Below are positions 43,682 through 50,654 of a DNA stretch of 64,000 bases, piece after piece; within the stretch, counting starts at the first letter, position 1; each line of letters starts with the position of its first letter. A model generated the notes under the pieces. It was not told where the DNA came from and made no database searches. It saw only the letters and a program-made list of their open reading frames with translations. The stretch lies in assembly GCF_008386505.1 (NCBI RefSeq), contig NZ_VUNZ01000004.1:310001-374000 (forward strand), in the 5' to 3' direction. Both the position numbers and the translations under genes were made by a program. The DNA comes from Chryseobacterium sediminis (GTDB lineage: Bacteria; Bacteroidota; Bacteroidia; Flavobacteriales; Weeksellaceae).

Positions 43682-44332
43682 TCAGTCGATAATATGATTC
43701 TCAATAGCATATTTTACAATTCCGACTGAGTTTTTCGCATTGAGTTTCAAAAGAATTCTTTTTCGGTGTGTTTCTACCGTATTGATACTGATAAAGAGTT
43801 TTTCAGAGATATCTTTACTGCTGCATCCGTCGCAGATCAGTTTAAGGATTTCCATTTCACGGCGGGTGAGTGGTTCTTTGATGTGCGGGCTTTGTTTTCC
43901 CTGTTCGCTGCTGATGAAATTCATCATTCTTTCCTTTGCATGATCACAGATATAGATTTCATTAAGGAGTAAAACATTAATGGATTTCAGGAACTCATCA
44001 TATGTACAGTTTTTGTCCAGATATCCTTTTATGCCTTTGTTGAAGAGTTTTCGCATATCTATCACGTCATAAGAGCTTCCTATGACGATGATTTTGGTGT
44101 TTTTATGTTGAGAAATAATACTTTCTACCAACTTGCAGATTTCTGTAAGCATAAGCATGTTGGAACTCATGACAAGCATTTCTGATGGTTCTTCTTTTAA
44201 GTGTTTGGAGAGGGTTTCTAAAGAATTACAAATGTCAATGGTACTAAAAATTTTGCTTTGTGTAAGCAGTCTTGATAATCCCTCTGTATACAGCATGGGT
44301 TCATCAAAAATGGTCAATCTTGGTTTCATCAT
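43682..44332 (-). CDS. LuxR/NarL-type response regulator with degenerate receiver
   Basis: 216 residues. The C-terminal HTH is intact: LTRREMEILKLICDGCSSKDISEKLFISINTVETHRKRILLKL. The receiver domain keeps the overall form (TIFDEPMLYTEGLSRLL, IIVIGSS, GIKGYLDKN with Lys) but the phosphoacceptor Asp is replaced: LVMSSNMLML has Ser56 where LLDLNMPG is usual, and one of the two N-terminal acidic residues is Phe. It therefore probably works without phosphorylation. Convergent with the curli operon; as curli lacks a csgD here, it is the best candidate regulator. Confidence 0.85.
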   Translation of the reverse strand: MMKPRLTIFDEPMLYTEGLSRLLTQSKIFSTIDICNSLETLSKHLKEEPSEMLVMSSNMLMLTEICKLVESIISQHKNTKIIVIGSSYDVIDMRKLFNKGIKGYLDKNCTYDEFLKSINVLLLNEIYICDHAKERMMNFISSEQGKQSPHIKEPLTRREMEILKLICDGCSSKDISEKLFISINTVETHRKRILLKLNAKNSVGIVKYAIENHIID

Positions 44333-44545
44333 GGTCTGTTTTGTTTATATAAAAATAGTAAAAAAACTTTACATTTTGAATAAAATTGGCATATATTTTA
44401 AAATTATTATATTTTTATTGATGGTAAAACATTATTTTTATTGATTTTTTATTAAATAATTCTCTTTAAGTGGAGTTTTTTAGAGTTATTACTGTTAAAA
44501 CATAATGTTCATCGTTGTTTTCGGAATTTAATTTCAGATGTGGTA

Positions 44546-45013
44546 CTATTTAACTAACGTGGTAGGGATATGCTTTACCGGAAAATTAACCGAGTTGGCA
44601 ATGAAGCAATATTCGTTTGCTTTATGATGAAGCTGTTCTGCTTTTTCAACCATTGATTCTTCAGCAACTGTTACTTTAGGATGCAAGGTTACTTCCGTAA
44701 AATGGCCGCTTCCGCTGCTTGTTTCTTCCATTATACCAGTAGCTTCATCAGTGTATTCTGTTACAATAATACCGGCTTCAGAGCAAAAGTGCAGATACCA
44801 AAGCATATGACAGGAGGAAAGAGAAGATAAAAGCATTTCTTCCGGATTATGTTTTGTTCTGTCACCACGAAATGCCGGATCCGATGAACCTTCTATAACA
44901 ACTTTGTTTTCTGCTGAAATCCTGTGGCTTCTTTCATAGTCTCTATATCCGCTGGTGCCTGTTCCCTGGTTTCCTGTCCATTGGATGTTGATTTTGTAAT
45001 GGTGGTTTTTCAT
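44546..45013 (-). CDS. OsmC-family peroxide reductase
   Basis: 155 residues. Typical OsmC: NPEEMLLSSLSSCHMLWYLHFCSEAG with the first catalytic Cys, and HHKANEYCFIANSVNFPV with the second, plus a GSSDPAFRGD N-terminal segment with the Arg. Reduces organic hydroperoxides or sulphur species by a thiol mechanism. Expression is likely linked to the tandem repeat touching the start codon. Confidence 0.9.
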   Translation of the reverse strand: MKNHHYKINIQWTGNQGTGTSGYRDYERSHRISAENKVVIEGSSDPAFRGDRTKHNPEEMLLSSLSSCHMLWYLHFCSEAGIIVTEYTDEATGIMEETSSGSGHFTEVTLHPKVTVAEESMVEKAEQLHHKANEYCFIANSVNFPVKHIPTTLVK

Positions 45014-45087
45014 AGATAAAAGATAAAAGATAAAAGATAAAAGATAAAAGATAAAAGATAAAAGATAAAAGATAAAAGATAAAAGAT
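45014..45087 (-). repeat. 10.6 copies of a 7-bp tandem repeat next to the osmC start codon
   Basis: agataaa on the plus strand (tttatct on the coding strand) repeated exactly ten times plus four bases, ending at the base before the ATG. All copies are identical. A copy-number change would alter the mRNA leader and the promoter spacing but not the reading frame. Confidence 0.95.
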
Positions 45088-45151
45088 TTTGTTGTTAAAA
45101 TTCAATTGGGGTTGGCTTTAGCCAAAATATATAATGAGAAAAGATAATAAA

Positions 45152-45178
45152 AAAACCTTCAGTACAACTGAAGGTTTT
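45152..45178 (-). terminator. terminator of rng
   Basis: Stem aaaaccttcagt / actgaaggtttt, ACA loop, with a T run on the minus side, eight bases past the rng stop. Confidence 0.85.
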
Positions 45179-45185
45179 AAATTTT

Positions 45186-46745
45186 TTAATTAGAGAATTC
45201 TATTAATTCTTCTTTTTTGGCATTGTAGATTTTGTATTCTAAATATTTAAAAGAATCTCTTGGAACGATGGTTACCCATTTTTTGTATTTGATAAACCAT
45301 TTCATTTGGATACTTTTAATGCCTTTGGTAAGGTAGGCTTCCACAAACGGGTGTACATGCAGGTAGATTTTTCCTTTTTCTTTCTGCAGGATGTTTCTTA
45401 AGGTTTCACCCATTCTTTCCACGATAACAATAGGAGCTACAATTTCTCCGTCTTTGTTCGGGTTTTCTTCTTTGGTATCGATCTGTTTTTCCGGACGGTT
45501 TCTTTGTCTGGTAATCTGGATCAGTCCAAATTTACTTGGAGGGAGGATTTTGTGGCGTGCTTTGTCGCGTTTCATTTCCTCTTTCAGATGCTCGTAGAGA
45601 TCTCTTCTGTGATCAGAATTCGGCATGTCTATGAAATCTATAACGATGATCCCTCCCATATCGCGGAGGCGAAGTTGTCTTGCGATTTCAGTAGCAGCCA
45701 TTTTGTTCACTTTCAGTGCATGTTCTTTATTGACAGCAGTTCCGGTGGTAATATTGTTACCGGAGTTGACGTCAACGACGTGAAGTGCTTCTGTGTGTTC
45801 AATAACAAGATAGGCGCCTTTGGAACTTGGAATGTTAACGTGCTTTCCGAAGCTCTGTTTAAGCTGTTTTTCAACATTGTAATATTCCAGAAGAGGAATA
45901 TGGGAATCATAAAACTGGACAATATTTTTCTTTTCAGGAGCAATTACTTCCACGTAATTTTTCATTTCGTTTACCATTTGCTCATCATCGCAGATGATAT
46001 TGACGAAATCCTGATTAAAATTGTCTCTTAAAATAGCTGAAGCTTTGTCTTCTTCGCTTAAAACTTTGGACGGAACTTTATTTCTCTGGATATTTTTAAA
46101 AGTGCTTTCCCATTTCTGAACCAGTTGGTTCATATCATTGTGAAGATCCGCTACTTTTTTTCCTTCGGCTACTGTTCTGATGATAACTCCGAAACCTTCA
46201 GGTTTAATGCTGTCGATAAGAGTTCTCAGTCTTTCCTTTTCTTCAAAGCTTCGGATCTTTTTAGAAATAGAAACTTTATTGTCGAAAGGGATCAGAACCA
46301 GAAAACGTCCTGTCAGAGAGATTTGGGTAGAAATTCTTGGGCCTTTTGTAGAAATGGGCTCTTTAGTGATTTGCAGCAGAACGATATCATCCTTGGCGAT
46401 CACTTTATCTACCGTTCCGTTTTTGTCTATTTCGGGTTGTATCTCGAAATTCTTTAAGCTTGAAGTGCTTTGTTTTTTAGAAATAGTATCTTTTAAAAAC
46501 TTTCTGTATGTAAGATACTGAGGTCCCAGATCCTGATAATGCAGAAATGCATCCTTGTCATATCCGATATTTACGAATGCTGCATTCAGATTGGGTGCTA
46601 GTTTTTTTACTTTTCCTATAAACAGATCTCCAACTATAAAATCGCTTTTGTCCTCTTGCTCATGAAGTTCACATAGTCTTCCGTCTTCCAGTAATGCAAT
46701 CTTTGTAAGATCATCTTCATGCGAAACTATTAGTTCTTTCTTCAT
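45186..46745 (-). CDS. rng: ribonuclease G (Rne/Rng family)
   Basis: 519 residues. N-terminal S1-like segment (GDLFIGKVKKLAPNLNAAFVNIGYDKDAFLHYQDLG), then the RNase E/G catalytic domain: HVVDVNSGN and GGIIVIDFIDM carry the two Mg-binding Asp residues. Endonuclease for rRNA maturation and mRNA turnover. A single conserved Cys near the Zn-link motif is absent from the C-terminus, as in many Bacteroidetes. Downstream of HU and the 29-residue basic protein, a conserved flavobacterial order. Confidence 0.92.
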   Translation of the reverse strand: MKKELIVSHEDDLTKIALLEDGRLCELHEQEDKSDFIVGDLFIGKVKKLAPNLNAAFVNIGYDKDAFLHYQDLGPQYLTYRKFLKDTISKKQSTSSLKNFEIQPEIDKNGTVDKVIAKDDIVLLQITKEPISTKGPRISTQISLTGRFLVLIPFDNKVSISKKIRSFEEKERLRTLIDSIKPEGFGVIIRTVAEGKKVADLHNDMNQLVQKWESTFKNIQRNKVPSKVLSEEDKASAILRDNFNQDFVNIICDDEQMVNEMKNYVEVIAPEKKNIVQFYDSHIPLLEYYNVEKQLKQSFGKHVNIPSSKGAYLVIEHTEALHVVDVNSGNNITTGTAVNKEHALKVNKMAATEIARQLRLRDMGGIIVIDFIDMPNSDHRRDLYEHLKEEMKRDKARHKILPPSKFGLIQITRQRNRPEKQIDTKEENPNKDGEIVAPIVIVERMGETLRNILQKEKGKIYLHVHPFVEAYLTKGIKSIQMKWFIKYKKWVTIVPRDSFKYLEYKIYNAKKEELIEFSN

Positions 46746-46980
46746 TTTTTATTAAGATAAAATTGTTAAGATTATAGGAAGTGGATGTTTTTCTCGATTA
46801 ATTCATCTATTAAATATAATGATTTTGAATGAAAACCATTATATGTTTGTTAAAATAATATTTGAAACCCTCCGTTTTTCCGAGGAATCTTATAGTTGCA
46901 AACAAAAATATAGTCAGTGAACTTTAGAAACTAAAAACCACCAACTATATTATTATATTGTAAATCTCGAGAAGAGGAGA

Positions 46981-47070
46981 TTATTTTTTCTTATGTCTGT
47001 TTGCTCTTCTTCTTTTCTTTCTTTTGTGAGTCGCAACCTTGTGTCTTTTTCTTTTCTTTCCGCTTGGCAT
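46981..47070 (-). CDS. 29-residue highly basic protein (AURKAIP1/COX24-like, probable ribosome-associated)
   Basis: Read directly from the minus strand: ATG at 47070, stop at 46981, 29 residues starting MPSGKKRKRHK and ending ANRHKKK, of which 19 are Lys, Arg or His. Too short for usual ORF lists. Composition and the KRKRHK..THKRKK..NRHKK pattern match the COX24 C-terminal/bS22-like family, small ribosomal or ribosome-bound proteins. Lies between HU and rng on the same strand. No function is shown by sequence alone. Confidence 0.75.
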   Translation of the reverse strand: MPSGKKRKRHKVATHKRKKRRRANRHKKK

Positions 47071-47113
47071 AATTTTAATTTTTTAGTAACTAGTTAATAT
47101 TCAGTTAATGTTC

Positions 47114-47404
47114 TTATTTTACTGCAACTTTAGTTTTTACTTTCTCAACAAAAGATTTTGAAGGTTTGAAAGCAGGAATGTTATGAGCAGGAATCTCAAT
47201 TGCAGTGTTTTTAGAAATATTTCTTCCTGTTTTAGCAGCTCTTGTTTTAATGATAAAAGATCCAAAACCTCTTAGATAAACGTTATCCCCATTATACATA
47301 GAAGTTCTGATCTCCTGCATAAAAGCTTCTACAACTTTCTGTGTTTCATTCTTTTCTGTTCCCAACTTATTTGAGATGGTGTTTACCAATTCTGCCTTTG
47401 TCAT
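47114..47404 (-). CDS. HU-family DNA-binding protein
   Basis: 96 residues. MTKAELVNTISNKLGTEKNETQKVVEAFMQEI, then VYLRGFGSFIIKTRAAKTGRN and IEIPAHNIPAFKPSKSF are the HU/IHF beta-arm pattern, with Pro at the arm tip (IPAHN). Bends DNA; nucleoid protein. Directly precedes the 29-residue protein and rng. Confidence 0.95.
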   Translation of the reverse strand: MTKAELVNTISNKLGTEKNETQKVVEAFMQEIRTSMYNGDNVYLRGFGSFIIKTRAAKTGRNISKNTAIEIPAHNIPAFKPSKSFVEKVKTKVAVK

Positions 47405-47723
47405 TTCCTTATTTTAATTTTAAATTTTAGGTGTGCAAATTTAGTTAAAAAAATTGAATACTAGCAAATTAGTGGCAAAATATTTTTATTCAAACTGTTG
47501 AGCTTTTAATGTATATACTATATTAAGGCAGGGTAGCAATAATTTAACAATAAAATAATCTAGCGGTATAAAGGTACAAAAAAAATAATGAACAAAATTT
47601 AATAAATGCCGATAGCGATAGCTTCTGCAGGGTTTTTCTTACTTTATATGGTGTATTTGTAAACCCTCCTCAATCTCTATCAGTAATCAGGAATTTTAAA
47701 TTTTAAATCTGAAATCAGAATTT
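47405..47723. promoter_or_regulatory. HU promoter region; otherwise empty
   Basis: AT-rich 319-bp gap with no gene. Around 47431-47440 the minus strand reads TAAATTTG-like (ctaaatttgcacacc), a -7 element for HU about 30 nt before its ATG. Confidence 0.4.
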
Positions 47724-48395
47724 TTATAAACTGGAATTGTAATATCCGTTTTCTACGCAGAAACGTATAAGGTGAAGCTTGGTTTTCAGTCCCAGCTTTT
47801 CTGTAAGCCGGTTGATATAAGTGTCAATAGTTCTTGTACTCAGGTTAAGTTTTTCTGCAATTTCTTTATTGCTGAATCCCTCATAGCAGAATCTCATCAG
47901 CTGTATTTCAGCTGGAGAAAGCTCTTCCTGGCCTTTTTTCTGCCTGTCCATATATTCCTGTACCGCAAGTGGCTGCTGCTCCCATTCTTTGGAATATGCC
48001 TGATAGTCAAAGTCTTCAGAAGCAATGCTTCCCTTGATAATATCTTTTATAATTGTGCTTTTTTTCTGACAGTAATAGATATTAGGAATTTTTGAAAGAA
48101 TTTCAGCCATATCTTCCTGATAAGTGCCGGAATAGGTAATGATAGGTGTTTCAGAGTTGTTTTTCCGGATATATTTGATTGCTTCAATTCCGCTTAAAAC
48201 GGGCATAAATAACTCAATGATGAACACATCTTCCTGCCTCCTGTAGATTCTGTTTACCAGCTCGTGTCCATTGTTACAGTCATTCAGAAGCATATAGAAA
48301 GGATTCTCCATGAGTGTTTTGATCATTATTTTTTTAAAATAAAAATCACTGTCAGCAATAGAAAAACGTACGGTATTAGATAATATTTTACTCAT
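47724..48395 (-). CDS. LuxR/NarL-type response regulator with Glu at the phosphoacceptor site
   Basis: 223 residues. Receiver domain: RFSIADSDFYFKKIMIKTL (acidic pair present), PIITYSGT (Thr/Ser), CQKK (Lys), but DVFIIELFMPVLSG puts Glu61 (GAG codon) where the phosphorylated Asp stands in normal receivers (LLDLxMPxxSG). Glu can mimic Asp-phosphate. The HTH is intact: LSPAEIQLMRFCYEGFSNKEIAEKLNLSTRTIDTYINRLTEKL. Divergent from the T6SS genes, 180 bp away; the closest candidate for their regulator. Confidence 0.85.
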   Translation of the reverse strand: MSKILSNTVRFSIADSDFYFKKIMIKTLMENPFYMLLNDCNNGHELVNRIYRRQEDVFIIELFMPVLSGIEAIKYIRKNNSETPIITYSGTYQEDMAEILSKIPNIYYCQKKSTIIKDIIKGSIASEDFDYQAYSKEWEQQPLAVQEYMDRQKKGQEELSPAEIQLMRFCYEGFSNKEIAEKLNLSTRTIDTYINRLTEKLGLKTKLHLIRFCVENGYYNSSL

Positions 48396-48574
48396 TCTTA
48401 ATATCGATTTGGCGAATGATATTTGAAATTTAGAGGTCTAATTTATGAAAAACTTATCAAAGTGAAAATTAATATTAATTTAATCAGGGTTTTCACGAAT
48501 CAGGCCTGGGGAAATTACGTATTGTGCATAAATTTTTTTTTTCATACTTTCACAGGCCAAACAAATCGCAAATT

Positions 48575-49111
48575 ATGTCTTCTAACAGGGAAAAAAAATT
48601 AAACAAATCTGACGTCAGAATAGGCATTTGGAAGTTTATTCTGTCTTTTGTCGTTTTGTCGGTTGTAACTTTTGCGTGCTTATTTCTCTTCTTTAAGAGT
48701 TATGACATACAACGTGAAGGGATCAGTCGGGATGCTGAAGCCTATAAAGAACTGATGCTTCGAAGCGACGTGCTGAAAGATCACATTGATGATATTTATG
48801 ACAAAATGAACCAGCTTAGTATTAATAAGGTGGAGAATGACGTATTCCTCAGAACCAGCATTATGGATAATGTGAGAGATGCCAAAAATATTATGGGCAA
48901 AGACAGTGCGCAGAGCTTTAAACACTATGCTATACTGATGAAGCAAATAGGGCCTATGATGACTTTAAAGGCTAAGATCATTGAAGTGGAATATAAGAAG
49001 AAAACCGTTTTAAGGGATCTTGATGAATGTATGGGTAAAATAAAAGTAACCAATAACGAGCTTAGAAAAGACCCTACAAGAAATTTCACAGGAAGTAGAA
49101 GAAGAAGATAA
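48575..49111 (+). CDS. TssO-like T6SS membrane protein
   Basis: 178 residues from ATG 48575 (MSSNREKKLNKSDVRIG); a start 17 codons earlier is in frame but less likely. One N-terminal membrane helix (FILSFVVLSVVTFACLFLFF) and a periplasmic helical region, ending in a basic tail (GSRRRR). Matches the TssO type of subtype iii systems in size and topology, and stands first in the tssO-O-P-R row. Function: part of the trans-envelope complex. Confidence 0.65.
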   Translation: MSSNREKKLNKSDVRIGIWKFILSFVVLSVVTFACLFLFFKSYDIQREGISRDAEAYKELMLRSDVLKDHIDDIYDKMNQLSINKVENDVFLRTSIMDNVRDAKNIMGKDSAQSFKHYAILMKQIGPMMTLKAKIIEVEYKKKTVLRDLDECMGKIKVTNNELRKDPTRNFTGSRRRR

Positions 49112-49122
49112 AAAGAAAAGAT

Positions 49123-49647
49123 ATGCAAGGACAAATCACATTATCGAAGAAAGAAAGGCATTATCAGTTTTTTTATTTAATACTGATGCTTGTGACTGCT
49201 ATGTTATTTTTGGGAGTAATCTTTTTAAAAGGATTTGTATCTCCATTTTCTGATGAAGATGTAAGAGGGATTCAGAATCTTGAACAGAAAGCTGAATTCG
49301 AGCATCATCAAAAAATTGTTATCCCGATCATGGACAGTACTTATACGATGATCACAAAACTTACCGATGACGGTCCACAGCCTTTTGTAGAAAATAATAT
49401 TCAGCTGGGGGTTAATGACCTTAACAGCTATTTTAGCAATACGGATGTCGTTGATATCCGAAAAGATGCCTATCCTCAGATTGCAAAATTCTATAAAATG
49501 TACTTTGATGACAAAAAAGTTATTTCAACCACCTCAGAAGACATTAAAGTTTTTCAGAAACAGGTGGATGAATGCAGAATCGGATTTAAGGATAAGCAAA
49601 ATAAGCTTTATCAGCGTGAGCAGGACCTGAAAGCGAGGGTACAATAA
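49123..49647 (+). CDS. tssO: TssO-like T6SS membrane protein
   Basis: 174 residues. KKERHYQFFYLILMLVTAMLFLGVIFLKGFV gives a cytoplasmic basic segment then one membrane helix; the rest is periplasmic and helical. Same topology as its upstream neighbour but little sequence identity by eye. In subtype iii loci TssO stands before TssP; this gene lies 11 bp after the previous one and 48 bp before the PKD-domain gene. The gene symbol is by order and topology. Confidence 0.7.
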   Translation: MQGQITLSKKERHYQFFYLILMLVTAMLFLGVIFLKGFVSPFSDEDVRGIQNLEQKAEFEHHQKIVIPIMDSTYTMITKLTDDGPQPFVENNIQLGVNDLNSYFSNTDVVDIRKDAYPQIAKFYKMYFDDKKVISTTSEDIKVFQKQVDECRIGFKDKQNKLYQREQDLKARVQ

Positions 49648-49695
49648 GCAATAAATACTAGGAACTTTACATAAAACACATCACAATTATTAACT

Positions 49696-50607
49696 ATGAA
49701 TTATTTTCAAAAGAACAAGAAAAACATTATTATCGGTGTTGTTGCAACTTTGCTCATCGCAGCATTAGTTGCTCTATGGCTGCAGAAAAAAGTTATCCAT
49801 TCAGCCGATGATATTGTTGGGGTGGTTTATCCGTCTTCACTGGCGGTAGGAGACACGCTTTTATTCGAAGATAAGACCCAGTTTGCGAAAACCAAAAGAT
49901 GGAATTTCGGAGACGGTACTACTTCAGATAAAAACAGTGGGATTCACTTCTATAATAAACCGGGGTACTATCAGGTAAGTTTGATCGTTGACAATAAGTA
50001 TACGAAATCTTTCCCTGTAATGGTAAGCGCAAGAAGCGTTCAGAAAGCAAAAGATACTGCAAAAACTACAACTACTATCGAAGCAGCAGCTCAGGCTATG
50101 CAAAATGAAAGTGTATCTTTCCGTGCCATTTCTGAAGCAAAAGTATTTGCATGGAAATTCGGAGAAACAGGAAATACAGATTCTAAAGATAAGTTTGCAA
50201 TCTATTCTTACAAAAAGCCCGGAGACTATGTGGTAACACTGTATACTGAAGAAAGTCAGGAACCTATTTATCACCATATCAAGATCCTTCCAGCTTATGA
50301 TGCTCTTGCAGAAGAGGAAGTCTCAGTAGAAGATTCTTACGCAAGGGTAGATAGTGATTTCAAATATCACCTGCAGCAGATTGCAAATGGAAACAGTTTC
50401 AATATGCATTACAACTACTTGTTGAAAACCTATCTGTGTAACAATGAAAATACAGTAGTAAAGGTAAATGACAGCAAAGTAAACAATTTCTACATGTATT
50501 GTGCAGGTCTTCAGTTTGACAAAAACACGGTGATTCAGACTGTGAAAGTGAACCTTGATGATAAACAGGAGTGTGTAACTAAAGTAGAAATCAACCAAAG
50601 CAAATAA
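49696..50607 (+). CDS. tssP: TssP-like T6SS protein with PKD domains
   Basis: 303 residues. N-terminal membrane helix (IIIGVVATLLIAALVALWL), then two PKD-type domains: SSLAVGDTLLFEDKTQFAKTKRWNFGDGT...KPGYYQVSLIVD and SVSFRAISEAKVFAWKFGETG...KPGDYVVTLYT, each with the typical W-x-F-G-x and the closing Y-x-V-x-L strand. The C-terminal 90 residues are unassigned. Periplasmic part of the T6SS envelope complex in Bacteroidetes. Confidence 0.8.
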   Translation: MNYFQKNKKNIIIGVVATLLIAALVALWLQKKVIHSADDIVGVVYPSSLAVGDTLLFEDKTQFAKTKRWNFGDGTTSDKNSGIHFYNKPGYYQVSLIVDNKYTKSFPVMVSARSVQKAKDTAKTTTTIEAAAQAMQNESVSFRAISEAKVFAWKFGETGNTDSKDKFAIYSYKKPGDYVVTLYTEESQEPIYHHIKILPAYDALAEEEVSVEDSYARVDSDFKYHLQQIANGNSFNMHYNYLLKTYLCNNENTVVKVNDSKVNNFYMYCAGLQFDKNTVIQTVKVNLDDKQECVTKVEINQSK

Positions 50608-50654
50608 TATCATCCGGTTTTTACGGATGCGCCAATCATTAAAGATAAAATAGG

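Noticed and set aside
45014..45087. Heptamer repeat as a CRISPR or assembly artefact
   Set aside because: Units are contiguous without spacers; the clean coding sequence on one side argues for a real microsatellite, though read errors in copy number cannot be excluded.
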